Below, piece by piece: positions 45,114 through 57,712 of a stretch of DNA of 64,000 nt. The position numbers were made by a program, and so were the translations under genes. The notes beneath the pieces are model-generated. The model made no database searches and had not been told where the DNA came from. It was given only the letters and a program-made list of their open reading frames with translations. Source of the stretch: Macrotis lagotis (Eukaryota > Chordata > Mammalia > Peramelemorphia > Peramelidae); the NCBI RefSeq assembly GCF_037893015.1, contig NC_133660.1, positions 287,219,078 to 287,283,077 of the forward strand. Direction: 5' to 3'. Positions within the stretch are counted from its first letter, which is position 1; each line of letters opens with the position of its first letter.

Positions 45114-45835
45114 TACTGTATTTCTCCATGTATAAGATGCACTTTAATTTGGGGGTCCGAAATTTGAAAAAATGTATTACATGAAGTTATTGAACTCACG
45201 TTTTATTCATCATGAAATTCAAGGACTTTCTACTCAGCTTTCAGGCATCTTTTGGGCAAGTCTGGTATGTGGACGCATGCTTAGTCCAGTCCGTCTCATA
45301 AACCTGAAGCATCGGTTGTGTCCTCCTTTGAAATCAGTCCTTCTTTTTCATCAGCGTCTCTTCTGGCCTCCAGTTGAACCATCTTTGTGGACACAGGAAT
45401 TCCAATTGTTCCAATTGCCCTTTGTTCTTCCACCTCTTCAATTCCCTTTCAAACTCAGGCCATTTGGCTGACTTGCCTTTCATGGCTTTCTGCTGGGTTG
45501 CTTTCAGTCAGGTTTCTTCTTCCTGGAGCTAGTCTTGGATTGTTTTCTCAGTTGGAGGAGGACCAAACTGACATTCAGAAGCACGATTTCCATTCACCTT
45601 TGCAAACTGGATCACTTTTAACTTGAATTCAGCCTGGACAAAAATCTTAGTCTAATATACCAGTAACTTATAACCGATGTAACCAGTAAGTCTAATAAAC
45701 CAGTAACAAAGGTGAAACAATGAGCACAAAGACAAGTGTAGAAAAAGTGGGAAATGCAAGTTAAAAAAAATTTACAATTACTGGCTCCCGAATACATCTT
45801 ATACATGGGGAAATATGGTGGTTTCCTGTGTGTAC
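45114..45835 (-). mobile_element. Pogo/Tigger-like DNA transposon remnant
   Basis: Inverted ends: TGTATTTCTCCATGTATAAG at ~45119 and, reversed, CCATATTTCCCCATGTATAA at the right end. On the minus strand broken frames read FKLKVIQFAKVNGNRA, then EFERELKRW, then EQRAIG and GIPVSTKMVQLEARR, matching the order of a psq-type helix-turn-helix followed by a CENPB-type DNA-binding domain of pogo-like transposases. Stops and frameshifts interrupt it, and no DDE catalytic domain is present, so it is a non-autonomous fossil. The exact family name is not known to me. Confidence 0.65.
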
Positions 45836-46149
45836 TTTCTCTGATTTCTGCTAGATAACTTTGTCAAAATATGACAGTATAACATTATCTGTGTTACATT
45901 GTATTTTTATTTATGTTGTTAAACATTTCCACCCTGCTCCCCGCCCCCCAACCCTTCACAACACTTTATTTGGTTGATGGCACTGCCCTGGAGTTTGAAA
46001 TCTCTGAAATCTAATTTTCTCATTTACAGAGGAGGAAAGTGTGGTCCAGAGAGATACAGGGTCATACAATTTCAGTAAAGGGTAGAAGTGGGATTTGACT
46101 CCCTGAACTTTGACTGGAAATTCAATACTTTTTCAGAATGAAAGTTGAT

Positions 46150-46310
46150 TTTTTTCCCCCTTAATCTTTTTTTAAAATTTATTTAAGGCAATGGGGTTAA
46201 GTGACTTGCCCAAGGCCATACAGCTAGGCAATTATTAAGTATCTGAGGCCACATTTGAACTCCTGACTATAGGGCTGGTGCTCTATCCACTGTGCCACCT
46301 AACTGCCCCT
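46150..46310 (-). repeat. WSINE-like SINE
   Basis: TTATTTAAGGCAATGGGGTT through CCACCTAACTGCCCC, flanked by TTAATCTTTT-type repeats. Confidence 0.78.
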
Positions 46311-47825
46311 AATCTTTTAATATGATTATTATATTAACTGCTTTCCTAATGTTGAACCACCCTTTTCTCTCTGGTATAAATTCAACTTTCTCATAGTGAA
46401 TAATTTTTTTAATATATTACTATAGCGTTTGGTTTCTATTTGCTATAATTTCATTTCAACATTCATTGGTGATAGTAATCTGCAGCTTTCTTTACTTGAT
46501 TTATCCTTACCTAGTTTGATTATTAGATCTAATATATCAGATAAAGAAGTTTATTTAGTGATCTTACTTCTAGAAGTTTATGACCTGCTAGTTCAGTGTA
46601 TGCACAGGTATTCTTGGCCTGCTTTCTGTTTGCTTTTTTCTGTTTGCTTACTGTGTGATAAAGAAAACTACTGTTTGGCTGCTGAGCAGGAGTTTTCTTA
46701 CAAAAGGAACTACCCAGTTGAATCGATCTCTTTCCTTGTTGTCATCTGAATGAGGAATACAAATAATCCTCTGGATATGAAGATAAAGAGGCCTTAGGAA
46801 GATAAAGGGACTAAGGGAAGATCCAAGGTGATTTAGCATCTGAGGCCCAGTGCTCCTGAGGGGAGTGAAGAAGAGGTCATTTAGTCATTTAGTTCCTTTT
46901 ATGGTTGAGGATGTTGGGACCTAGGAAGTAAGGTGATTTGCCCTGGATCACAGTGGTTATAAGAAGAAGAGCTGGGATTTGAACTCAGGGTCTTTGGGCG
47001 TGCATTTGACTTGAACTCCTCCCTTTCCCTTCTCCACAGCCTATGGTACATAGTAGGTGCTTAAGTAATATTTGTTGAGTGATCGACTTGTAGTCTAGGA
47101 CACTTTCTTCCTAAGAATCCTAGGAAGTGAGTACTGTAGGATTAAGGTTGGGATTAGGTAAGCCAAAATAGCAAGTATTTATATGACCCACTAAGATTTT
47201 CAAGCATTTTATGGATATTATCTTATTTGGTCCTAACAATAAATTTTTGAGGTAGGCGCTATTTTCATTTTCATCTGACAGATGAGGAGACTGAGGTCAA
47301 GAGAAATGAGGTGACTTGACCAGGGCCACACAAGTGAGTAAGGCAGGATTTGAGTCCAGGTCTTCCTGTCTCAAATGTAAGGATCAGGTGACTGATTTAG
47401 TCATCCTCCACCCTATTTAAAGTAACTAATAAGATGCACAAATTGATACCAAACTGATTTCATTGGTTTCAGATTTAGTGTGATAAAGTCCTTTGAATGT
47501 AGGGACATTATACAAGATTCCTATTTGAATGGGTTGAGGACACCATGTTAGAGAATACCGGGGTCCTAAGAGAGCATGGCTCTACAGTAAACACTTCAGA
47601 AGAAGGATAATTTCCAGGGAGCAGAGCAGGGCCAGGTCTTCTTCCTCCCTCATGCCTTTCTGCTGGAGGACTTTTGAAGCTCTGCAAGGACTGGAGGGTG
47701 AGAGTCTTGTCTTCTTCCCAGAGTCCTGCCATCATCCTCCAGGATCCAGGTAGACATCAGAAGCCAAGGACAGCCTGTAAATATGGAGTCCAGTGAGGAA
47801 AAGACCCTGTGCTCAAGGGAATGGG
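46311..47825. other. Spacer, no gene recognised
   Basis: The AT-rich 106-codon frame at 46429-46749 has no family resemblance. MIR-like pieces lie at ~46880-47000 and ~47270-47370, and an L2-type tail near 47030-47080. Confidence 0.4.
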
Positions 47826-47828
47826 AAG

Positions 47829-47921
47829 TTTTCCTTCCTTCCTTCCTTCCTTCCTTCCTTCCTTCCTTCCTTCCTTCCTTCCTTCCTTCCTTCCTTCCTT
47901 CCTTCCTTCCTTTTTTTCCTT
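47829..47921. repeat. (CCTT)n tetranucleotide microsatellite
   Basis: About 20 nearly perfect TTCC units, then a short T-run and two more units. The lysine/glutamate/glycine-rich minus-strand frame over it is an artefact. Confidence 0.95.
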
Positions 47922-48244
47922 CCTTCTTTTATTTCCCAGGCCCCAGCCCATAACCCGATATAACAGAGGCTTAATAAATGCTCATTGACCCACCAGCCAA
48001 CCCTGGTTGGGACAGTATGAGTCCATTAACCTTCTGGAGTTCCCAGATAAGCTTCCTTTACTTAATCATTATTTGAGTGCTTGCAACATGAGACCTGTGA
48101 TGTCTTGTGCCTGGTATATCAGAGGTGTTCTAGACTCTGGGGTAGGGCCAAGACTTCAGGTCCCACTGGGGAGGGAGCTGGTGGATGTTTGTACTCCTGG
48201 GTGTCCATCAAGTCCTTGTGCATTGGCAGCTGTCTGCTTCTAAG

Positions 48245-48345
48245 GTGTGTGTGTGTGTGTGTGTCTGGGTAAAAGTGTGTGTCTATATGTGTGCATGAAA
48301 ATGTGTATATGTGTGTGTAAGTGTGGGTGTGAGTGTATATATTTG
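48245..48345. repeat. TG-rich imperfect microsatellite
   Basis: GTGTGTGTGTGTGTGTGTCT followed by diverged TGTG/TATG units. Confidence 0.85.
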
Positions 48346-48597
48346 TGTATAACTGTGAGCAAAAGTGGGAAAGGCTTGAGGAAGGGGGCTCCCCCTATTC
48401 TGCCCTTCCTCTCCCCACCTGCCTTCCTCATAATCTCCTCGTCATTTCTGTCTTGCTCTGTTTTTCTGATTCCTTTTGCTTGATGTCATCAGTCCCTCCA
48501 CTGCTCTCTTGGCCATGCAGGCTGCCTTCCTCTGTAATAATTGTGATGGTCACTTACTTATGTATCAGAGCCTGTGGTAGGCTCTTACTGTGTTAAC

Positions 48598-49862
48598 TCT
48601 AAAATAAGACCTAATTGGAAAATAAGCCCCAGCATGACTTTTTGAGGATGCTCATAATAAGGCCCCCGAATTAGACCCACTTAAGATCATCATGTTTAGT
48701 GCAACTGTTGCAACACACAATGGAGTTTTTGAATTATAAAATAATAACAATATATAATTAAATACAAATGAATTGACATTTATAATTTATAATTGACATT
48801 AATACTTAAAATAAATGATACTAGAAATTATAATAAGCAATTGGAAATACTCAAGTGGGAGCCTTTGGATGAGAACTATATGCCATATAAATGGATGAAC
48901 TCAAAACTTAATGCTGAATGACCAATTCAAGTATAGACACAAAGCATGAATAAAGTGTACATTTGATAATGTCTGGATGGAAAGAAAATCACACCTCTAA
49001 TCGTTGCCAAAGGCAAGAAAGATAAGATTTAATGTGGTTCAGGCCTTTATGTTCTTGACATGGAAAAAGTCTGGTATATAAAAGCAGTTATGAGGAAGAA
49101 GTCCATGTAATACTGCCACTTGTATTTTTTTTTAGGTTTTTGCAAGGCAAACGGGGTTAAGTGACTTGCCCAAGGCCACACAGCTAGGTCATTATTAAGT
49201 GTCTGAGGCTGTATTTGAACTCAGATCCTCCTGACTCCAGGGCTGGTGCTTATGCTACCTAGCCACCCCTGCCACTTGTATTTCGAGGTGGTCAGAGGGC
49301 TGCTCCTGTGGGGTTCAGCCTGTACTCGCTGAGCTAAAGATATGAAGAGCTTCCTGACAGAGAGAACAAATAATGATTCCCGCAGCAATGATTCAGACTC
49401 TTTGATATTGCCATAAACAAGTCATTCGAGGACTATTTGTGCATGGAAACCAATGACTAAACTGATAATGGAATGGAGAGGAATAAGCTGGAAACATTGT
49501 GAAGCTGGGCCTGCAAGAGGTGGTGACTTGGATGAAGAATTCATAGGATAAAATCACTACTGTATTAACAATGTACTGGCAGCAGGCTACACAGACAAAA
49601 AGTTCTCAATTAAGGAGAGCTCTGTTGCTGGACGTGAGAGAGTGGGCCAATGGTTCTAAAGAAAATGGAGTCATAACAAACTCAGGCCAGAATTTGGGGT
49701 TCAGAGAGCTATGACTGTTTGGACAGATGCTGTATTTGAATAAATGTACATTTTTGTACAATTAAAAAAAAAGACATCCCCTAAAAATAAGCCCTAATGT
49801 GTCTTTTGAAGCAAAAATTGACATAAGACCCAGTGTTATTTTGGGAGAAATATGGTGTTTCC
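48598..49862. mobile_element. DNA-transposon-like element carrying a nested SINE
   Basis: Left part has AAAATAAGACC and AAAATAAGCCCC; right part has AAAAATAAGCCCTAATGTG and CATAAGACCCAGTGTTATTT, and ends with GGGAGAAATATGGTG, like the right end of the 45.1-kb element. The motifs resemble ends of an old Tc1/pogo-type DNA transposon. The interior has no long frame. A SINE (49128-49268) sits inside. Boundaries and family are uncertain. Confidence 0.4.
49128..49268 (-). repeat. WSINE-like SINE with 15-bp target-site duplication
   Basis: TTTTTGCAAGGCAAACGGGG through GCTACCTAGCCACCC; CTGCCACTTGTATTT lies at 49113-49127 and 49269-49283. Confidence 0.88.
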
Positions 49863-49869
49863 AAGACCT

Positions 49870-50420
49870 TCTCTATCAGTGTAGATCAATCTGTCCCTTA
49901 ATCAATCACTAATATATATTTATTTTATTTTTTGCAAAGTAATAGGGTCAAGTGACTTGTCCAAGGTCCTACAGCTAGGTCGTTATTAAGTGTCTGAGGT
50001 TGAATTTGAATTCAGTTCTTCCTGACTCCCAGGCCTAGGCTCTATCCACTGCACCACTTAGCTGCCCCAGTCACTAATATTTATTAAGTATGTTCTAGGG
50101 GTGGCTAGGTGGCACAGTGGATAGAGCACTGGCCTGGAGTCAGGAGTACCTGAGTTCAAATATGGACTCAGACACTTAATAATTATCTAGCTGTGTGACC
50201 TTGGGCAAGTCACTTCACCCCACTGCCTTGCAAAAACTAAATAAAAAAGTATGTTCTAGCCACTGTTCTCTGTAGTCACAAAGACAAAGAGAATGGGACC
50301 TGCCTTCAAGGAGCTTACAATGAAATCAGAACTTTTTACTGGAAGCCTCCCCTACCTCTTCTTTGAATTCTCCAGTCCTGCCTCGGTTGTCTCCTATATC
50401 TCTAGATTTGTATAGATTTG
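49870..50420. repeat. Third copy of a 3'-flank segment
   Basis: Matches 51730-52130 and 29020-29430 (AGATCAATCTGTCCCTTAAT, ACTGTTCTCTGTAGTCACAA, GGAAGCCTCCCCTACCTC) but is more diverged. It contains an old reverse SINE (~49935-50067) and a younger forward SINE. Confidence 0.8.
50098..50248 (+). repeat. WSINE-like SINE inside the third copy
   Basis: GGGTGGCTAGGTGGCACAGT through CCCCACTGCCTTGCAAAAAC; AGTATGTTCTAG occurs on both sides. The other two copies of this segment are empty here. Confidence 0.87.
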
Positions 50421-50894
50421 TTCTTAAGTTTCTTTTGATCCTGGGAGGGAGGGTCTTACCCCCACTTTACAGATAAGAAAACTGAAGCTGATTGAGGTAA
50501 AGTGACTTGCCCAGTGACACACAGCTAGCAAGCATCTGAGGTAGGATTTGAACTCTGGTCCTCCTGACTCCAAGACCAAAACTCTATCCATGGCACAACC
50601 TAGTTGCACCTTAGCAGAATGGGTCAGAGGAGCCTTGAAGGAAGACACAAATCCTGAGACATGGCAGGCATTCCAGGCAGGAGGCACAGTTTTTGCAAAA
50701 TCATGGAGGTGAAAGAGGGAATGTGCAGTTCAGGAATCAGCTAGGAGTCCAGTAGAACCATGTGCAATAAGGGTGGAAAGGCAAAAGAAAACCAGAATCT
50801 GAAGAGCCTTGGATGCCAGTGTGAATCGTTCATATTTCCTCCTCCAGGTTATAGGGAGCCACTGAAGATTCTAGAGGTAGGGAGGCTACAGTAA

Positions 50895-52936
50895 GTGCTT
50901 TGGGATATTGGGTTGTTGAGAGCAAACCCTTCTTCCAACCTCCATTTCCCCAGGAGGTGTGCTTTCAGTTTTTGCCACAAGAGGTCAACCACTGAGAGTT
51001 TTCTTACAGGGGCCCTTCTCCCAGAATCAATGCCTTTCAGCAAAGCAGTCCTTACCCAGAAAGGGTATGGGCCCACAAATCCCCCAAAGGCAATGGTGAA
51101 AGAACCCAGTGTCTTGATTTCCAGTCACCTCTAAATGAAATGGAGCATTCTTTGTAGATATAGGTAAAAATCTTGTTTGTGAGCCAAGGCTCAGGCAGCG
51201 GGCCCATGACTGAAGGAGAGTGGGGAATTGCTTCCTGAGCTTCTTCCTGTGGGAGATTTTTCAATTTGAAAGGTATGAACTCTCCTCATTTTAGGGGTAT
51301 TTAGATGAGGAAACTGAGGCAGGCAAAGTGACTTGCCCAGGGTCACACAGCTAGTAAGTATCAAGTGTTGAGACTGGATTTGAACTCAGGTCCTCCTGGC
51401 TTCAGGGCCAGTGCTCTAATCAGTATTCCATTAGCTGTCCTTCACTCCATTTTTCTGGACTGTAAGTCCAGCACTCTAACCTTTGAACCACCTGGCTGCC
51501 TAGGCCATGTGGCAACAAGGCCAATGCCTCCCTGCCTGCCATTAAGAGGAGTTGGGAATGTGTGGGTAGAGGATATGCTTGGCCTTTGGAAGTTGACTTT
51601 AGGAGATAAGGGATGTTAAATATTTTGCAAACCGTACTGAGCCATAAAAATGGGAGCTGCTCTAATGATAATGATTATCTTGGACCAGACTTGTGATAAA
51701 GAAAATTCCCAGTGAGAAAACTCTCTCATCAGTGCAGATCAATCTGTCCCTTAATCAATCACTAATATTTATTTATCTAGTTATTTTATTTTTTGCAAAG
51801 TAATAGGTCAAGTGACTTGTCTAAGGTCATATAGCTAGGTAATTATTAAGTGTCTGAGGCTGAATTGAATTCGCGATCTTCCTGACTCCAGGGCCTATGT
51901 TCTATTCACTACACCACCTAGCTGCCCCAGTCACTAATATTTATTCAGTATGTTCTAGCCACTGTTCTCTGTAGTCACAAAGACAAAGAGAATGGGACCT
52001 GCCTTCAAGGAACTTACAATGAAATCCGAACTTTTTACTGGAAGCCTCCCCTACCTCCTCTTTGAGTTCTCCAGTCTTGCCTCTGTTGTCTCCTGGATCT
52101 CTAGATTTGTATAGATTTGGTCTTAAATGATCTGTCTCACTAGACTGTAATCTCCTTGAGGGCAGGGGTTTTCTTGGCCTCTTTTTGTAACCTCAGAGCT
52201 TTGCACATAGTAAGAGCTTAATGAATGTTGATTGATGGATCAATTGATTCACAATTCTCCTGAGGAGACAGGGGTGCTGGGGGGTCTGAATGGGTCTCTT
52301 GGGGTCATTCCATAGGGCCTGCTCAGCATCATCCTTACTGGTTCCAGTCACCACGCAGGAGCTTTGGAACAAGGAGCAGGGTGCTTCTAGGAGGGGTAGC
52401 TCCCTGGGGGCTCTTCCAGCTGCAAGTCTCCAGGTGACAGGATGAGTCTCCAAGGAGACAGGGACAAGGCTGGATCCTCTCCATCTGGGAGAAGGTTCTC
52501 TTGTATATGTGGGAGCTAAAGCTATGGACTGCAATCAGGGGAGCTCTGGGTGTCTGCTGGTTGGGGGGCTTGAAATCAGAGGGGGCTAGAGCTAGAGGAG
52601 ATTTAGGAACCATGTCATCCTGTCCTTTTGGTGGATGTTCACAAAGGTTCAATGACTCAGTTCAGGTCCCCCAGCCAGTCTGCATCAATAGCAGGCATCA
52701 AAACCCTTTTCTTTCTGACTCCCAGCCCAACATTGAAACCTGATATATGGAAAGTGCTCTAGAAATGTTAATTTCTCCATTTAAATAATGACTCAAAACA
52801 TCATTAAATATCTTTTTTTTATTCATGCATCTATCTAAGCCCCTGAGTGAGTTGATTCATCTATACCTTCTGAGGAGGGGTGAACCAGTTCTAGAATCAT
52901 CTCTGCGCAGAGGACCTGGAAGTTCCCAGGGGAGCC
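50895..52936. other. 3' flank of the pseudogene, no independent gene
   Basis: Counterpart of 28195-30227. Contains the shared reverse SINE at ~51796-51927. Open frames at 50895-51134 and 52501-52743 mirror those of copy A, but those in A are not coding by any sign I can see. Confidence 0.5.
52818..52823 (-). promoter_or_regulatory. Relic polyadenylation signal of the pseudogene
   Basis: AATAAA on the minus strand at the position matching 30109-30114; probably unused if the copy is not transcribed. Confidence 0.45.
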
Positions 52937-53107
<171 letters not shown>

Positions 53108-54509
53108 TCATAGGCAGTTTCCTTCCTGGGGTTCCTTCCCCAACACCCCCAGGAATTCTCCTCCCTTCTCTTCTGTCCCCAAGAACTCTTTGAAGCCCAA
53201 CACATAGAAATCAGAAGTCAGAGCACCTAAGGATCAGCGTTGACAGGACCCAGAATTCAAACCTTTCATTAGACAGAAGAAGAAACTAAGTCTAGGGGAG
53301 AGTGAGTGACTTTCCAAGATCATATAGGGAATTAGTTACCCAGTCCAAATGGCTTATTTTTCAGAAAAAGAAATGAAAGCCCAGAGATGTTGAATGATTT
53401 GATTGAACTCACCCAACTGAGGATTAGCACTCAGGCCTCTGACTTCTAATACAATATTCTTTCCATTACACAGTGCATGTTGCAGAGAGTTAATACAAAA
53501 AAAATTTGATTTGAGTCCTGGTCTTTATTGCCTAGAGGACTTTGGGCCAGTCACTTTTCTGGCCTCAGTTTCTTGATATTTAAAATGGAGGTCATACCAA
53601 GTTCTCTTCTACCATTATCATCATCACCATCACCACCACCTTCATTATCATCACTCCCATCGGCAGCATCATCATCATGGCCATCAGCATCATCATCATG
53701 AAATCATAGGAGCTAGAGGACCTTAGTGCAGAGGACCTTAGAAATCATTCCATCTACTCTTCACTCTAGAGAAAAGAGAACTGAGGCCCAGAGCAGGGAA
53801 GGGACTTGCTCAAAGATACATAGGTAGGAATTAGTAAGGCTACAATTTGAAACCAAGTCCCGTGACCTTCAATCCAGGGTTGTGTTAACACCCCATACTG
53901 CCCCTTTAAAGAGCCTGCTTCAGATCTAGGATGGCCTAATGAATGGGAGATGATTCCTTCTTTTTCCCTTTTCATCTGTGGTCCTATACTCTCATGCATT
54001 AGTTACTGTTTCTTACATCTAAGTCTTATCTCTCCAATTGGAAGTAAGGTCCTTGAGGAGGGATTGTTATTCCTCAATCAGACATTGAAGACTTTCCACC
54101 ATCTGGCTCTTACCCACCATTCCAAGTTAATTTCATATTCTTTACACATTTTCTATTCCCTTTAAATGTCTTCCTATTATCTTCCATCTCCCACATTTTT
54201 ATCTTTGGACACAGGGTCCCCTATGTCTGGAGTGGTCTCTGTTCTCTAGAACTTGGGTATGTCCCTTTTCTGGCTAGAATCCCATAAACAGTGTTCATTG
54301 ACTGACTTCCTTAATAATTCCGTATGAACCTCAATCCTTGTCCTCACTGTCCATCTCCTCCACCCCTGAGTAGCACTCTTTTCTCTCTTGAAATGACTTT
54401 GTATAGACTTGTACTTAAATATGCAAGTGCAGGTATATGGAAATTTTGTATTAGGTGCTGAGTAGTGCTGGAGAAAGATCTGGAAGCCAAAAGATCTGGA
54501 TCCTCTGCT

Positions 54510-54564
<55 letters not shown>
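54510..54564. repeat. (TC)n microsatellite
   Basis: About 26 uninterrupted TC units in the pseudogene's intron 8. Copy A has a different TG-rich patch at the matching place (~32105-32150). Confidence 0.93.
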
Positions 54565-54567
<3 letters not shown>

Positions 54568-54693
54568 ACCCTCTGAGATCCCCTTCAGCTCTGGATCAGA
54601 GAAGGTGAGCTCTTTCAATTTTGACTTGGTTGTCCTAGTCCTTGGCATGTGCCCAATAGGAAACAATAAATATTTATAGATGTAACTTGTACT

Positions 54694-54757
54694 TAAACCC
54701 ATTGATGGTGTAGATGATTTCAGGCAAAGTATGGATGGCATTACAGATGATGGTGAC
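54694..54757 (-). pseudogene. Gene 3 exon 8 remnant, truncated
   Basis: Keeps VTIICNAIHTLPEIIYTING, then breaks off into intron-derived sequence. The last ~30 coding bases and the donor are gone, and the acceptor AG has shifted by a base (CATGCAAG for CATGTAGG). Confidence 0.92.
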
Positions 54758-54864
54758 TTGCATGGTGAGAGGGTAGAAGGAAGAAAGGGGCAAAGCATTC
54801 AGATGGGGTTTCCCTGCCCTTTCAAGGAGAGTCAAGAAGTGAACTCCACTAACAGCAGTCATAC

Positions 54865-55011
54865 CTCTCCATTGGACTCCTGTCTGGCTGCTATGCAACC
54901 ACGTATGTTATTGATACTATTAGTTGGGCCAAACAGAACAGAGACATCTCTGTGTCTATCATGCCTTGGCACCCTCCTTTACAACCAATCATCTTGCCAT
55001 TCATTGTGACG
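54865..55011 (-). pseudogene. Gene 3 exon 7 remnant, catalytic motif changed
   Basis: 147 nt. Reads GGCQGMIDTEMSLF where gene 2 has GGCQGIIDTGTSLL, then a 2-nt insertion shifts the frame and a stop follows. Confidence 0.93.
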
Positions 55012-55807
55012 CTAAGAAATGGGGAGATGTCAGACCTTGCCCAAGCTGCATTACCCTCACTCCTAACCTGCTCCTCAAATCATCAGAGGAAGATAGAATT
55101 AGAGGATCAGCACCAAGCTGGCCTTGGGGAAACCAATTTCCCACCTCTGACTCCACTCTCCAGCCTTTCCCTTCACTCCCGGGTTTCTAGATGGTGAGTA
55201 TTCACCATAATTAACCCAATCTGGCCTTCTCTGCCACTACTTCCTGGCCATGTACATGCTCTGTAGGCAGTCCCCCATCTGGGTCCATAACCTTCTTGCT
55301 CTGGGCACAGTAATCAACACCACCCTTCTTGGAAAAGAGCTTATTAATGGATTGGCTTGATATGAAATTCTAGAGCTTGGTCCATTCCCCCCACTTTCCA
55401 GATTATCCCTCTACCAGAGTTTAGAAGGTTCCCTTTCCATCAACCTCAGTCTTCCTAATTTGGGAATCCACCATCCCCTCAAGCAGGACTCCTCTTCTGT
55501 GATTTTGTCCTGAGCTGGACAGAGTCTTCTCTATGTCTCCTCACTTGTTTATGTTTTAGCTTCTGCCTTTCCATTCTCTAATGACTCTCTGATCTGCTTT
55601 TCTATCCTTCTCAGGATGTGGCATTTTAATATGGTGTTTTACTCTCTTCCCTAAATGATCATTGCCTCTCCCATACTCAGTCATTCCTATTCTCCTGCTC
55701 AGTATATTCCTGCCCCCCCCCATTCCTTCCATCAAGATACAGCCTTGGGGTTGAGAGGGGAGATTGGAATATCAGGAGGCAAGTTGGATTAGGAGTAGAT
55801 GTGTTCC

Positions 55808-55923
55808 CTGTCCACAGTGATTTGCCTGTATTTGGGATTAGAGACAGGTATCCAACAGGTTTCCTAGGTTGTAAGAAGGGTCCCCCCACCCCGAACATCA
55901 CCCTGCTGCCATTATGCTCCTTC
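55808..55923 (-). pseudogene. Gene 3 exon 6 remnant
   Basis: One-base gain (GGGGTGGGGGGACCC for GGGGATGTGGACCC) and a later two-base loss. Donor GTAAT is now GGAAC and acceptor CAG is now CAA. Confidence 0.9.
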
Positions 55924-57712
55924 TTGAAGTGGCAAAAGGTGAGAATGGAGGGAGTCATTGGGAGTTCAGGGGATACTCAGTAAAGACTCTGCTGTTTTGT
56001 CATAGAACTGCATGGTGAGAGGGTAGAACTGTCATAGAACTGTCATTTAGAACTGCAGCCCAGTTTGGGACACAAAACTTAGAATATCAAAGTTGGAAGG
56101 ATCCTTAGAACAAAGGATTTAAGAGCTCAGTGGGACTACGGAATAAAAAAATATCAGAACATATTGGGGCTCTTAGAATACAGAACATCAGATGTTAGGG
56201 CTAAGGCTTTAGCGATTATCCACCCTAACCCTCTCCTGTCACAGTTACATAGCTTTCAGGGAGATGGATTACCTGCTAATTAGAGAGTCCTAGATCAGTC
56301 AAGGCAGCCCAATGGGTCTTGGGAAGCCTGGGCTCAGCTTATATGGTAGAAGAGGCCAGGAAGGGGAAGGGTGTTCCCACACAGATGGGGAAAAGTAGAG
56401 CAAGAATTCAGTCAAATTCTCTGATGCCCGCTCTCTAATTACAGCATGCCAGGCTCTTCTTGCCTTGCAGTCTGATCCCTTCACTTCCTTTAAATAACTT
56501 TATCAACATGAGTCATTGATTATTATTATTATCACATTATAATACCAATGAAGAACTGAAGCAAAATAGAGGTCAAGTGAGCTTTCTGTAGAAATGATAG
56601 CACTCTACCAACATTACGTTATTTGATCCTCCTATAATAATCCCCATTTGACAAATGAGGAAACTGAGGTTGAGAGAAGTTTGGGATTTGCCCAGGACCA
56701 CCCATTTGGCAAGCAGTCGAGGCAAGAACTGACCCCACTTTCTTGCACTTTGTACAATCCGCTACTCAGTTACTTCAGAAATTGGGGAGGCAGATTCATT
56801 TCAATGACAAAAATGACCTATCTCTTTCCATTCCTCATGCCATTATTTCAATCTGGAATTAACCTTTTCCTAAGAAATTCTAACCTTGGGATAAGATTTG
56901 GAAAGAAAAATAGAACGCTTTTAAACCAATGTCTCTCCTGAGTCTTTAGAACTTTTGGCCCCTTCAGTCATAGGGCAGCTGGACGTCTTTGGATCTGGAT
57001 CTCAGCTGTAAAATGCCAGGGCTAGCTAGACCAGATGATCTACAAGGTCTTTCCTAACTTGAAAGCTATGACCTGATCCAGGTGAAAAACGTGAGATTTA
57101 GGGTCACACAACTTGGATTTGGATACCCAACTCTGCCCTTGGGTGGCCTTTTACTCCATTTCCCTTCTAATGACAAAACTCCCTATAAAATGGGGGTAGG
57201 GTAGATGAAATAACCTCTAGGGGATTCTCTTGACTTTGACATTCATAAGGTCAGAGGATTATAAATTCTGACCTGTAGGAGTCTTGGGGTCATTCAGTCC
57301 AATTTTCTTAAACAAACGAGAAAACTCCTCACAGCTAGGAAGTGGGTTGCTGTTCTTTCATGAGGCTTCCACACTTCGGCTAGTGTCAAGAATTTTGATG
57401 CTCACCAGTGGGTTGGCCACTAGTTGTGGATAACATCAGATATCTATGATTTTGTGGATATGGAAGTAATACAGTCCAGGTCATAAAACTGTTTTGAACT
57501 TAACAGGGAAGTCCTAGAAAGGTCACTGAGTCACAAACTAGTTAAATGACTTGTGGCACAGTCAGTTAGTAAAATGTCAGAGTTAGGATTAGAAGCTAGT
57601 TTTCCCTGAATGCAAGCCCAGCCACTTCTCCAGCCATAGATGCTCCATTCCATTTATAATGGTGGACAGTTTGGCGATCTGCCAGTGGAGGGCATTTCTA
57701 GCCCTTACTTAC

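Noticed and set aside
47757-47951. Lys/Glu/Gly-rich repeat protein on the minus strand
   Set aside because: It is the translation of the (CCTT)n microsatellite.
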